Notes under the pieces: model-generated
Database searches by the model: none
The model's input: the letters and a program-made list of their open reading frames with translations, nothing else
Told to the model about the DNA's origin: nothing
From: Pseudomonadales bacterium
GTDB taxonomy: Bacteria > Pseudomonadota > Gammaproteobacteria > Pseudomonadales > IMCC2047
Direction: 5' to 3'
DNA: 64,000 nucleotides
Assembly: GCA_024234615.1 (NCBI GenBank)
Contig: JACKNY010000003.1
Span: 434,001 to 498,000 of the forward strand
Shown here: one piece after another, positions 27,325-37,100 of the stretch
Layout of the letters: each line of letters starts with the position of its first letter
How positions within the stretch are numbered: position 1 is the first letter of the stretch
Made by a program: the position numbers and the translations under genes

Positions 27325-28359
27325 TTATCTTGGCTCAAGATCGCTCAAATGACGGCCTACCGCTATCCAAGCTCCCAGCCAACCCAATAAGCTGCTGAGA
27401 CAGAGCAATATCAATATCTGCAGGATATCCAGACCCTCTAGTCGAAAACGACTGCCATAAGCGATCACAATTTCAGATACAGGTTTATGCAACCAGAACA
27501 ACACCATATTTATCAGCAGCCAAGCTAAAATCCCACCACCCATACCATACCAAATTCCCGTATAAAGAAAGGGCCGCCGCACAAAGGCGTCGGTTCCACC
27601 CACCAATTTTATTACCACAATCTCAGCGCGACGCGCTTCAATGGCCAGTCGAATGGTATTACCGATCACCAGGAGTACCGCTAACGCAAGCAATCCGCCA
27701 ATGGCCAAAACCGCCCGTTGACCAAACTGCATGATGCTATAAAGACGCTCCACCCACTCCAAATCCAGTTGCGCTTGATCCACCTCAGGCAATATCTGCA
27801 ACTCTTTCAGTAAGTTTTTAGTCACGTCCAAAGAGCTAGCTTCTGTCTCCGGGAAAACCGCGATAACTGCGGGCAGGGGGTTTTCATTTAAGTAGAGTAA
27901 GGCCTCTCCAAAACCAGAAAGTTTGCGAAACTCATCCAAGGCCTGTTCAGCAGAAATATATCTAACCTCTTTAACGTCTTGTCGCTGTTTCAATTTCTCA
28001 GCCAGCTGACGCCCCTGGGTATCGTTAACATTTTGTTTTAAATAAACCGAAATCTGCACCGCCCGATCCCAACCCGCGCTGAGTTGTTCTACGTTTTGTA
28101 AGAATAGAAACAATCCTGCGGGTAAGGCTAAGGCGATGGCAATCACAGCCCAGGTCATGGCGCTGGGTATTGGCGCAGCCAATAATCGTTTTAGGCTGAG
28201 CAGGGCCACTTCCCTATGGTTGACCAGATAGCTCTTAAAACGGTCGCCGAGGCTTATTTCCTTTTGGGTCGCACCCCCTTCATTAAACCGCCGTTCCAGA
28301 TGCGCGGGGAGTTTTTGCTGTGGGATCTGGCGTCGATCCTGGTTTCTTTTAAAAAGCAT
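27325..28359 (-). CDS. ftsX: Cell division protein FtsX
   Basis: Membrane partner of FtsE; the complex activates periplasmic amidase control during septation. Structure: long polar N-terminus (residues 1-60), first membrane helix (about 68-90), a periplasmic loop (about 95-215), then three C-terminal helices. Length 344 and the terminal LGWLGAWIAVGRHLSDLEPR are typical. It starts one base after ftsE, so expression is tightly coupled. Confidence 0.95.
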   Translation of the reverse strand: MLFKRNQDRRQIPQQKLPAHLERRFNEGGATQKEISLGDRFKSYLVNHREVALLSLKRLLAAPIPSAMTWAVIAIALALPAGLFLFLQNVEQLSAGWDRAVQISVYLKQNVNDTQGRQLAEKLKQRQDVKEVRYISAEQALDEFRKLSGFGEALLYLNENPLPAVIAVFPETEASSLDVTKNLLKELQILPEVDQAQLDLEWVERLYSIMQFGQRAVLAIGGLLALAVLLVIGNTIRLAIEARRAEIVVIKLVGGTDAFVRRPFLYTGIWYGMGGGILAWLLINMVLFWLHKPVSEIVIAYGSRFRLEGLDILQILILLCLSSLLGWLGAWIAVGRHLSDLEPR

Positions 28360-28360
28360 A

Positions 28361-29023
28361 TCAACGGCCGTCGTTGATTAATCGACCCTTTTGCAGAGTC
28401 AATATGCGGTGATTCAAGCGCGCAATGAGCGCCAGATCGTGGGTTGCAACCAGCACGGTAACGCCTACCTGATTAAACAGCTCAAATAACCGCATGATTT
28501 CCGCCGAAAGCTTAGGATCAAGATTACCCGTCGGCTCATCCGCTAAGATCAAATCCGGCTTATTCACCACCGCGCGCGCTATACCCACCCGTTGCTGTTC
28601 ACCACCGGACAAGGCCATAGGGTTCAATTTTTCTTTGCTCAACAAGCCCACCTTATCCAGAGCAGCGCGCACGCGTCGCCCGACATCGCGCTTTTGCGCA
28701 CCAGCAATTACCATTGGCAACGCAACGTTATCGAAAACCGAACGATCAAATAATAATTGATGGTCTTGAAACACTAACCCAATTTTGCGGCGATAGTAGG
28801 GAATTTGACGGCGACGAATTCTATTCAGATTTTGTCCGCCTACTGAAACCTGACCACGGGTGCAGCGATCCATTAATAGCAGCAGCTTCAATAGTGTACT
28901 TTTACCGGCCCCGGAGTGCCCGGTGAGAAACGCCATTTCTCCCGCCGCCAGGTTAAAGTTAACTTGGCTAAGTGCGTCGTACCCATTTTCGTATCGCTTA
29001 CTGACGTTTTCAAAGACAATCAT
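28361..29023 (-). CDS. ftsE: Cell division ATP-binding protein FtsE
   Basis: ABC ATPase that drives FtsX. Walker A GHSGAGKSTLLKLLL (about residues 36-50), Q-loop VFQDHQLLFD, signature ALSGGEQQRVGIARA, Walker B LILADEPTGNLD and the H-loop VATHDLAL are all intact in 220 residues. It lies between ftsY (80-base gap) and ftsX (1-base gap) in the conserved ftsYEX order. Confidence 0.97.
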   Translation of the reverse strand: MIVFENVSKRYENGYDALSQVNFNLAAGEMAFLTGHSGAGKSTLLKLLLLMDRCTRGQVSVGGQNLNRIRRRQIPYYRRKIGLVFQDHQLLFDRSVFDNVALPMVIAGAQKRDVGRRVRAALDKVGLLSKEKLNPMALSGGEQQRVGIARAVVNKPDLILADEPTGNLDPKLSAEIMRLFELFNQVGVTVLVATHDLALIARLNHRILTLQKGRLINDGR

Positions 29024-29103
29024 AGAGTCGTCACAACATCCCAGAGACCAATAGATTCTTTACTTTACCTAAACCTGGCAAAAGCATTGCACAGTGCGCA
29101 AAT

Positions 29104-30285
29104 CTAATCAAATAACGCCGCCACAAATTGATCCGCATCAAAAGGTCTGAGGTCATCAATTTTCTCCCCCACACCGATGAAGCGAATTGGCAAGCTCATT
29201 TGCTTTGCCACCGCAAAAATGACGCCGCCCTTCGCAGTTCCATCCAGTTTAGTCAAAGTAATGCCAGTCACACCTACCGCCTCATTGAAAAGTTTCGCCT
29301 GACTCAAGGCATTTTGCCCGGTACCCGCATCCAACACGAGCATCACTTCATGCGGCGCTTGCTCATCCAACTTAGCCATTACCCTTTTAATTTTGCTCAG
29401 CTCAGCCATCAGGTTGTCTTTATTTTGCAGACGTCCTGCCGTATCCGCAATCAACACATCAATACCACGCGCACGCGCTGATTCTAACGCATCATAGATC
29501 ACGGAGGCGCTATCTGCGCCGGTGTGCTGTGCAACGACAGGAACGTCATTACGACGACCCCATTCCTCCAATTGTTCGACTGCTGCCGCTCTAAACGTAT
29601 CACCTGCCGCGAGCATAACTTTCAAGCCATCATTTTGAAATCGCTTGGCTAATTTACCAATTGTAGTGGTTTTTCCAGCACCATTAACACCAACCATCAG
29701 AACCACGAAGGGGCCTGTCCTTGCGCCCAGATCAAGTGGGGCGGTGCAGGGTGCCAGCAATTCTCGTAATTCGTTTTTTAATGCCTGATAAAGCGCATCT
29801 GAGTCAGCCAAATCAGATCGCTTAAGCGAGGCCGTTAAAACCTGCACAATATGATTTGTCGCCTCTACACCGACATCCGCAAGCAATAGCTGCGCCTCAA
29901 TTTCTTCGAGCAGATCTTCATTGATCGTTTTCTGGCCCAGCACCAGACTTGCCAATCCGTCCACAAGATTGCCATGAGTACGCTTTAATCCCCGCTTCAT
30001 CCGCGCTAAAACAGATTCATCTGACTCAGCGGAAGGAGCAGATGCAGACGTTTCTGCCAATTTTAATGGCGCTTCCGCAATGACTGTGCTTACGGGATCT
30101 GACTCTTTTTCGCCGCTTGCAACGGCCTTTCCCTCAACATCTGGTATAGCAGGGGCGGATATCGACCGTTTCTGCCCGGTGCCAGGAACTCGCTTGCGCT
30201 GACGTCTAGCAGCAACATCAATTACCCATAATAGTACTAACAGCGCCAACAATATCAGCCCTGTAGCTTCAATATTCTCGATCAA
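29104..30285 (-). CDS. ftsY: Signal recognition particle receptor FtsY with N-terminal membrane helix
   Basis: SRP-receptor GTPase that docks ribosomes making membrane proteins. The N-terminus is one membrane helix (about residues 9-27, GLILLALLVLLWVIDVAA), then a basic stop (RRQRKR), a variable linker, and the NG domain with G1 GVNGAGKTTTIGKLA, DTAGRLQNK and TKLDGTAKGG. At 393 residues it is shorter than E. coli FtsY, which attaches by amphipathic helices rather than a true transmembrane segment. Divergent from the rsmD operon. Confidence 0.95.
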   Translation of the reverse strand: MIENIEATGLILLALLVLLWVIDVAARRQRKRVPGTGQKRSISAPAIPDVEGKAVASGEKESDPVSTVIAEAPLKLAETSASAPSAESDESVLARMKRGLKRTHGNLVDGLASLVLGQKTINEDLLEEIEAQLLLADVGVEATNHIVQVLTASLKRSDLADSDALYQALKNELRELLAPCTAPLDLGARTGPFVVLMVGVNGAGKTTTIGKLAKRFQNDGLKVMLAAGDTFRAAAVEQLEEWGRRNDVPVVAQHTGADSASVIYDALESARARGIDVLIADTAGRLQNKDNLMAELSKIKRVMAKLDEQAPHEVMLVLDAGTGQNALSQAKLFNEAVGVTGITLTKLDGTAKGGVIFAVAKQMSLPIRFIGVGEKIDDLRPFDADQFVAALFD

Positions 30286-30320
30286 TTAAAATCTCCAACC
30301 TGTCGTCAACAATGATTCAG

Positions 30321-30360
30321 GCGCTACGTTAATGTTCTGTAGCGCCCATTAAAAATGGGC
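30321..30360. repeat. Two adjoining inverted repeats between ftsY and rsmD operon
   Basis: GCGCTAC/GTAGCGC (30321-30327 with 30339-30345) is directly followed by GCCCATT/AATGGGC (30344-30350 with 30354-30360). The stems share two bases, so in RNA or in cruciform DNA they compete or stack. No T-run follows on either strand, so they do not look like terminators. Confidence 0.6.
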
Positions 30361-30413
30361 TATCCTACCACCTGCAGGGAATGAACTAAACAATCTCTGT
30401 GGGGAGAGGCATT

Positions 30414-30572
30414 ATGACAAACAAACAACCTCGCTTTAATCGCCGCTTTTTAACCATTTTGATGTTAGTTACTGCTGCTGCCATTCTTATCCTATCCCGC
30501 ATCCAGCCGCCCTTGGAGACATCAGAGCAACAGGAACATTTACCTCAACCCGCTGGGACACATCGCCCTTAA
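30414..30572 (+). CDS. Small single-helix membrane protein, 52 residues, coupled to rsmD
   Basis: Not a family I recognise. A basic N-terminus (MTNKQPRFNRRF) is followed by one hydrophobic helix (about residues 13-28) and a polar, Gln- and Pro-rich tail. GGAGAGG lies six bases before the ATG, a strong ribosome-binding site, and the stop codon overlaps the rsmD ATG (TAATG), so it is almost certainly translated and coupled to rsmD. In Pseudomonas two M16-family peptidase genes sit at this place; this could be a stub of the first one's signal-anchor, or an independent small protein. Confidence 0.7.
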   Translation: MTNKQPRFNRRFLTILMLVTAAAILILSRIQPPLETSEQQEHLPQPAGTHRP

Positions 30573-31171
30573 TGTCACGTAAATCCAGATCTCTACCCGT
30601 TTCTTCTAAAAAGCCTAATAGCTTACGTATCATTGGCGGGCAATGGCGGGGGCGCAAACTCCTGTTCCCTGATTTACCCGGTCTGCGGCCTACCCCCGAC
30701 CGGGTGCGCGAAACTCTTTTTAACTGGCTAACGCCAATTATTCATGATGCCCGCTGTCTTGACCTTTTTACTGGCAGCGGCGCACTCAGTCTAGAGGCTC
30801 TTTCCAGAGGCGCTAGCCATGCCACTCTTATTGATCAGGCCAGCAAAGCGATATCTCAATTACAACTTCACTTAGCGACTCTCAATTGCCAATCCGCGCA
30901 GCTCGTCCAAGCCAACACTCTCGAGTGGCTGACGCGAATATCCACCAACCAGGTTGAGCCTTACGACATTATTTTTATCGATCCCCCCTTCCACCAGAAT
31001 TTGGTTGAGCTGAGCTGCGCCGCCATCGCAGAGAAAAACCTATTGCGACCAAAAGCTATGGTTTATATTGAAATTGAGGCTACTACGCCGCTAGCTATTC
31101 CAAGCAGTTGGAGTGTTTTTCGCCAGATAAAAGCAGGGCAGGTCACTGGCTATTTATGCACGAATACCTAA
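30572..31171 (+). CDS. rsmD: 16S rRNA (guanine966-N2)-methyltransferase
   Basis: SAM-dependent enzyme of small-subunit ribosome maturation. Conserved features: IIGGQWRGRKL at the N-terminus, RPTPDRVRETLFNWL, the SAM loop LDLFTGSGALSLEALSRGA and the catalytic DIIFIDPPF. Length 199 is normal. It overlaps the stop of the preceding 52-residue reading frame by one base; coaD follows after 105 bases. Confidence 0.96.
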   Translation: MSRKSRSLPVSSKKPNSLRIIGGQWRGRKLLFPDLPGLRPTPDRVRETLFNWLTPIIHDARCLDLFTGSGALSLEALSRGASHATLIDQASKAISQLQLHLATLNCQSAQLVQANTLEWLTRISTNQVEPYDIIFIDPPFHQNLVELSCAAIAEKNLLRPKAMVYIEIEATTPLAIPSSWSVFRQIKAGQVTGYLCTNT

Positions 31172-31276
31172 ATTGGGTCACAGCATGACCTTTATCCACA
31201 CTATATTTGAGCATTACCAACGAATTAGGTAACATCGCTCAATTCGCTTGAAAAAAGCCAAAATTAGAACCTAATT

Positions 31277-31756
31277 ATGACAAAAACCGCTATTTATCCA
31301 GGCACATTCGACCCTATCACTAACGGTCACACCGATTTAGTAGAGCGTGCAGCGAAACTTTTTGATCACATTATTGTAGCGATCGCCGCCAGTACCAAAA
31401 AGGGGCCATTACTCTCCCTTGAAACGCGCGTCGAATTAGCGCAAAAGGTTTTATCGCATTTGGATAATGTTGAAGTCTGTAGTTTCAATATTCTTTTTAC
31501 ACGTTTCGCCAAGCAGCGAAATTCTACTATCGTAATCCGCGGCCTCCGTGCCGTTTCTGATTTTGAATTCGAATTCCAATTGGCGAATATGAATCGCGCA
31601 CAATACCCGGAACTGGAGAGCGTCTTCATGACCCCTTCAGAAAAATACTCATATATTTCCTCAACCCTTATCAGGGAAATCGCTTCTCTCGATGGCGATG
31701 TCTCTCAATTTGTACACCCTCTGGTAGAGCAAGCCCTCAAAGAACATTATAAATAG
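31277..31756 (+). CDS. coaD: Phosphopantetheine adenylyltransferase
   Basis: Penultimate step of coenzyme A synthesis. The nucleotidyltransferase motif YPGTFDPITNGHTDL is at residues 7-21 and the ISSTLIRE motif is near the end of the active site. Length 159 is normal. Next to rsmD and fdx, as in Pseudomonas; fdx starts 8 bases downstream. Confidence 0.97.
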   Translation: MTKTAIYPGTFDPITNGHTDLVERAAKLFDHIIVAIAASTKKGPLLSLETRVELAQKVLSHLDNVEVCSFNILFTRFAKQRNSTIVIRGLRAVSDFEFEFQLANMNRAQYPELESVFMTPSEKYSYISSTLIREIASLDGDVSQFVHPLVEQALKEHYK

Positions 31757-31764
31757 GCGATAAT

Positions 31765-32016
31765 ATGGCGCTAATGATTACAGCAGAATGCATTAACTGC
31801 GACGTCTGCGAGCCAGAGTGTCCGAATAATGCCATTTATCCTGGCACAGAAATCTATGAAATTGACCCGGAGCGCTGTACAGAATGCATCGGCCACTATG
31901 ATGAACCCCAATGCGTAGAAGTCTGCCCGGTAGATTGTATCCCCCTCAATCCTGCCTACCCGGAGTCAAAGGCCGCGCTAAAGGCCAAGTACCAGAAACT
32001 CTCTACTAATGCTTAG
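31765..32016 (+). CDS. fdx: Ferredoxin with two 4Fe-4S clusters (YfhL-like)
   Basis: An 83-residue bacterial-type ferredoxin. Two cluster motifs are visible: CINCDVCEPECP and CTECIGHYDEPQCVEVCP. The six-to-eight residue insertion in the second motif is the Alvin-type pattern shared with Allochromatium and Pseudomonas ferredoxins, which gives unusually low and unequal potentials. It lies in the coaD operon and overlaps the end of mutM by four bases on the other strand. Confidence 0.95.
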   Translation: MALMITAECINCDVCEPECPNNAIYPGTEIYEIDPERCTECIGHYDEPQCVEVCPVDCIPLNPAYPESKAALKAKYQKLSTNA

Positions 32017-32828
32017 CGCTGGCATTGCGTGCAATAAACCGTAGTGCGCTGCCCAAGTCGAATTTCCCGTAATGGTGAATGACAGGTTATGCAGTCCATA
32101 CCACCTCGGCCATACACATTTAATGACTGCTTAAAATACCCTGGTTTACCATCACCGCCCACAAAATCTCGTAATGTGGTACCACCTTCTGCGATAGCCT
32201 GCGCCAACACAGTTTTTATTACCTCGGCAAGGTGTCGATAACGCGACAAACTGATCTTTCCTGCTGCCCGCTTGGGATAAATACCCGCCAGGAAAAGTGC
32301 TTCATTGGCGTAGATATTGCCCACGCCAACCACCACGTGACTATCCATAATGAAGGACTTTATTGGTAAGCCACGCCCTCTCGATAGTCGATGCAGGTAA
32401 TCACCATCAAACTCCGCTTCCAGCGGCTCTGGCCCGAGCGGATGCAACAGGCTATGCTGTAGAGGGTCCTGTTCAGTCCACAGGATCGCGCCAAAACGCC
32501 TTGGATCCGTATAACGCAGCACACGACCAGAATCAAACCTGATATCCAGATGATCATGTGCACCAACCAAAACATCCTCAGTAACCAGTCTTAAACTACC
32601 GGACATACCTAAATGGGCAATCAGTGTTCCTGTACTCAAGCCAAACAACAGATATTTCCCACGACGATCTAAAGTGCGAATACAATGTCCCTGCAGCAAC
32701 GATGCCAGTCTATCCGGCATTGGCCAGCGTAGTTTTGGTTGCCTAACAACCACCGCTGTTATCGACCTACCCAGCACATAAGGCTCGATACCACGGCGTG
32801 TCGTTTCCACTTCAGGTAATTCTGGCAT
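32013..32828 (-). CDS. mutM: Formamidopyrimidine-DNA glycosylase
   Basis: Removes 8-oxoguanine and formamidopyrimidines from DNA and nicks the abasic site. The catalytic N-terminal proline follows the initiator in MPELPEVETTRRG; Lys57 region RRGKYLLF and the C-terminal zinc finger (CITCHSPLREIRLGQR...YCTQCQR) are intact. Length 271 is normal. Neighbour of coaD/fdx as in Pseudomonas. Confidence 0.97.
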   Translation of the reverse strand: MPELPEVETTRRGIEPYVLGRSITAVVVRQPKLRWPMPDRLASLLQGHCIRTLDRRGKYLLFGLSTGTLIAHLGMSGSLRLVTEDVLVGAHDHLDIRFDSGRVLRYTDPRRFGAILWTEQDPLQHSLLHPLGPEPLEAEFDGDYLHRLSRGRGLPIKSFIMDSHVVVGVGNIYANEALFLAGIYPKRAAGKISLSRYRHLAEVIKTVLAQAIAEGGTTLRDFVGGDGKPGYFKQSLNVYGRGGMDCITCHSPLREIRLGQRTTVYCTQCQR

Positions 32829-33212
32829 TGGACGCTATCTACCTCATTTGTTCGTATGCTATGGGGCTACTTAAGCTATCTTGAAACAATTGCCAGATCA
32901 AGAAAATACCGCTCAGGGAGGCTCTTGGTAGGACGCTGCATTAACCTGATTAAACTACGGGTAAAAAAAAAGCCCACCAGGGGGACGGTGGGCTTGAAAT
33001 TCCCTAACTACCCAGGGGCGGGCTTGAAAAGGGAGAGGAAAATTCTAACTTTACGGCATTTTGCCGACTAACCAGTTGGGGCGCCTAGCCCATCAGTGCT
33101 TATTCGTTAAGCAATCTAGGCTGTTAATATAGTGGTTATCATGAAATAATAAAAATGTATTGTTTTTATAATAAACATTCTTTCAGGTTATATTTAAAAT
33201 CTGGTGGTTCCG
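32829..33212. other. Intergenic region mutM-LysR (384 bases)
   Basis: Holds no convincing protein gene. The right half appears to encode a minus-strand structured RNA ending at a strong terminator, and a very A/T-rich segment (33128-33200) that could serve as a divergent promoter for it and for the LysR gene. Confidence 0.6.
32962..33118 (-). ncRNA. Candidate small RNA divergent from the LysR gene
   Basis: On the minus strand a 9-bp stem AAGCCCACC/GGTGGGCTT (32970-32978 with 32987-32995) is followed by nine Ts, a textbook terminator, yet no minus-strand gene precedes it for more than 1 kb. Upstream, within about 150 bases, are small hairpins GCTTA/TAAGC, GGGC/GCCC and CGGCA/TGCCG, and a possible -10 TATATT just before 33118. 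The 5' end is a guess. It does not resemble a known RNA that I can name. Confidence 0.5.
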
Positions 33213-34151
33213 ATGGAAAATCGATTATCCCGAATTGACCTCAATTTACTCATTGCGCTACAGATACTACTGGAGGAGCGCAATGTCACACGTTCAGCAG
33301 AACGGCTCTTTATTACTCAGCCAGCGATGAGCAAGACGCTACAGCGCTTGCGTATTCTATTTGATGATCCTTTATTTACTCGAACAGCTCACGGCTTAAT
33401 TCCAACCCCCAAGGCAGAGCAATTACAGCAGCCACTTACAAAGGTGCTGGATATGATGGAAGCAGCCATTTTTACACCTGAATTTGACCCTTCTCTTGCG
33501 GAAGGCTTCATCCATATTTCCGTACCAGAAACGGTGGCGATAGGTGCAATTCCAATGCTGCTGAAACGCATCCATGATAATGCCCCGAACGTAAAACTAC
33601 AGACCCGTAATATTCTCGATAGCCATATGGATTTGCTAGCCTCCGGCGCATTAGATTTTTCAATCTACATAAAACAAGATCAGAAGAACGATTTTGAATT
33701 CTACCCTCTAGGCACGAACACAGCAGTGTGTTGGATCCGCGACAAACACCCTTTAGCCAAGAAAAAGGTGTTAGATCGTGAAGATATAATCAGTTATCCA
33801 CATGTCGCTCTCTATCTACCGAATATCACCGACCGCGATCTGTTACAAGTCGAAAAAACTTTCGCAAATGCCGGCATTCATCGACAGACTATTCTGGAAA
33901 CCACTCAGCTCTTGACGGCAATGGAAGTTTTGAGCCTGAGCGACTCGCTAATGCTCGGACCAAAATACTTAGCGGAGTTTCGTCTTACCAAAGGACACTT
34001 TGTCTCGAAGCCATTCAATATTCCAGAGCTTAACGAATTGCGTTTAGACCTATGCCTTATTCAGCATCGACGCACACTCAATTCACCCTTACACAAATGG
34101 ATTCGACAACAACTCATAGAAATTTTTGAGGCCGCAGCCTCAAGGCTTTAG
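33213..34151 (+). CDS. LysR-family transcriptional regulator
   Basis: A 312-residue regulator: winged helix-turn-helix at residues 5-65 (LNLLIALQILLEERNVTRSA, QPAMSKTLQRLR) and a periplasmic-binding-like effector domain after residue 90. The N-terminal pattern resembles the NodD/LeuO/NahR branch. ATG 33213 is preferred to GTG 33204 because GGTGG lies just upstream of it. There is no adjacent metabolic operon in divergent orientation except the candidate minus-strand RNA, so its targets are unknown. Convergent with the hybrid kinase gene. Confidence 0.92.
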   Translation: MENRLSRIDLNLLIALQILLEERNVTRSAERLFITQPAMSKTLQRLRILFDDPLFTRTAHGLIPTPKAEQLQQPLTKVLDMMEAAIFTPEFDPSLAEGFIHISVPETVAIGAIPMLLKRIHDNAPNVKLQTRNILDSHMDLLASGALDFSIYIKQDQKNDFEFYPLGTNTAVCWIRDKHPLAKKKVLDREDIISYPHVALYLPNITDRDLLQVEKTFANAGIHRQTILETTQLLTAMEVLSLSDSLMLGPKYLAEFRLTKGHFVSKPFNIPELNELRLDLCLIQHRRTLNSPLHKWIRQQLIEIFEAAASRL

Positions 34152-34177
34152 TAGCAGAGGGCCTCTCAACGCTTCAA

Positions 34178-37100
34178 CTAGCTCGCTTGAGAAATTTTCT
34201 TATGTAAAAATTGACGCTCAAACTCATCTGGCGGTACCGGCCTGCCAAACAAATAACCCTGCATAGAATCGCAACCTTCACGCGCAAGTAACGCCTTTTG
34301 CTCCTCCGTTTCAACGCCTTCGGCTATCACCTTAACATTCAAACTATGCGATAAGGCAATGATCGTAGTGACGATGTCCGCATCAACCTTATTAGTAGTA
34401 ATGTCGGAAACAAAAGCACGGTCTATTTTCAGCAAATCAATGGGGAATCGTTTGAGATAACTCAGCGACGAGTAGCCCGTCCCAAAGTCATCAACCGCGA
34501 GCTTAACGCCCATCGTCTTAAGCCGATCTAAAGTAACAATCACTTTCTCAGCATTTTCCATAATAGTGCTTTCCGTGATTTCCAGTTCTAGCAATTCTGG
34601 CGGAAGGCCGGTTTCCATAATAGTTGCGGCAACTCGCTCGACAATATCTCCGTTATCAAGCTGTCTCGCTGCCAAGTTGACAGCAACACGCATGGGCGGA
34701 ACCCCTTGGTCTAACCAGGTTTTTAATTGTACGCAGGCTGTTTTCATTACCCACTCACCCAGCTCTAATATCTGCCCCGTTTCTTCTGCCAGACTAATAA
34801 ACTCAAGTGGATTCATCATTCCCTGTTTGGGATGCTGCCAGCGGACTAAGGCTTCCATACCAATCAGTTCATTCGTTACCAAATCCTGTTGCGGTTGGTA
34901 ATAAACCAGCATTTCATTGCGCTCAATCGCACCACGCAAGTCACTTTCAATCCCTAATCGACGCGCTACATCCTGTTCCATATTCTGCTCATAAAACTCA
35001 TAGCAATTACCCTTACCCTTGGCGCGATACATGGCGATATCGGCATTCTTAAGCAGTGTACCTATGTTATCTCCATCATTCGGGTACATGGAAATACCGA
35101 TACTGGAACTGACGTGCATTTCTTTACCTAAAAACACAAAAGGACGCGATAATGTTTGGTGAATTTTTGAGACAATTGTTTTGACCACCGCAAAGGACTT
35201 CACACGATCGAGGATGATCGTAAACTCATCACCGCCGAATCGTGACACCACGTCGCCTTGCCGCACACAACCTTGCAGTCGCTCCGCCACCACTTTCACC
35301 AGGAGGTCGCCTGCGTCATGACCAAAGGTATCGTTAATTAATTTAAATCGGTCAAGATCAAGGAATAGCACAGCAACCATCCTATCAGGTGTACTCTGCG
35401 CGATCACCTGACTCAATTTTTCGGTGAACAATGTGCGGTTGGGCAGCCCGGTTAAGGTATCGTTATAGGCCAATTTACGGATGTGTTTTTCCGCATGACT
35501 GGCCTGCAACAGGCGCGAAATTCGTTTGCGCAGCACGGCGAAATTTACCGGTTTGGAAATATAGTCGGTGGCTCCTGCGGCGAACGCTCGGCCAATGGAT
35601 ATTTCATCATTTAACGCGGTAAGAATCAGCACTGGCAAATCTTTCCCGCCAGGCAACGCCTGCATTTCGGAACAGGCTTTGAAGCCATCCATTTCCGGCA
35701 TAATGGCGTCCATTAAAACTAAATCCGGCATAAAACGTTCGCAGTACATCAACGCTTGCTCGCCGTTCTGTACTTCATCAACCCGATAGCCGTCATTTTC
35801 CAGCACTTTACGTATGGCAAACCGCATACCGCGATCATCATCAACTATCAGCACACGTGCTTGTACTTTTCGTTGATAGGCCTTTTCCACTTCATCCAGG
35901 ATCAGTTCCGGCTCACTAGTTGTTTGAACTTCCGACTTACTGACCTCATACTCTGATTCCAACGCCTGCCGCAACAACCCACATTCACTTATGACATCTG
36001 CCATTAATGATTTACCAGTCGTCAGTTTCCCAGTACGACCCAGCGCCTCCAGTTCGGAGCACACAGCAATTAGCCTTTTCGCCCCAAAATTACTCGCGCT
36101 GCCCTTAATGCTATGGGCAATATCAGCCACAGAGCTTGCATCCTGTACCGACATCGCATCCTTGAGAGATCGAATATAGGATGGCAAATCGTCAATAAAG
36201 ACGCTGATTAGGGTCGGTAACGCATCGCCAATCTGCTCCGCCAGCTGTGCAAAAACCTGGTGATCAATGATACCCTCTAAGGCAGCTCGATTTTGCTCTT
36301 GCTGGCTGTTCGGCTCATCAGAAGCAGCATATTCGGTAACTGTTAACCATTTTTCCAACATAGCCCTCAGAAGATTTATCTTTAAGGGTTTTGCCAGATA
36401 GTCGTTCATACCAACGGCAATGCACTTCTCACTTTCGCCCTGCTGCACGTTCGCCGTCATCGCCACAATAGTTATTTGTGATAAGCCCGCTTCCAATTGT
36501 CTAATTTGTGCCGTTGTCTCATAACCATCCATTTCCGGCATATGACAATCCATCAGTACGAGATCAAAAGATTCTCGCGCGATCATTTCCAACGCTTCTT
36601 TGCCATGATTTGCCATCTTGACCGAACAACCAAGGCGTTCCAGCATCCCCATAGCAACCTGCTGATTTGCTCGATTATCTTCCACTACCAGGATACGGCG
36701 ACCACCAAACGAGGCAACACTATTCTCTGACAGCTTGGTTTCATGCACTTTGATATGCTGTTGTTCACCGGAAATCGACAACAGGCTTCTCAAACTGGAA
36801 ATCAACTCGCGCCGTTGTACAGGTTTCGTCAGAAACCCTGAAATATTTAATCGGTGTGTATCCGCATAAGTCGGATTAGCGCGACTCACCATCATGATAA
36901 CTTTAGCTTTAATGATTCTCGGATCATTAACGATCATTCGTGCTAAATCAGTCCCCTTCATGCCGGGCATCACTTCATCCACTAACACGACCTGATAGGG
37001 TTTTTCTTCAGCCGCTGCAGCACGTAGTTTTTCTAACGCCAGTGCGCCGTTCTTTTCACAGTCAAAAGTTATATCCAGCGCTTGCAGGGTCTGACTGATG

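Noticed and set aside
32856..33071. Plus-strand reading frame of 71 residues downstream of mutM
   Set aside because: It crosses a strong terminator stem and the basic, irregular composition does not look like a protein; no ribosome-binding site.
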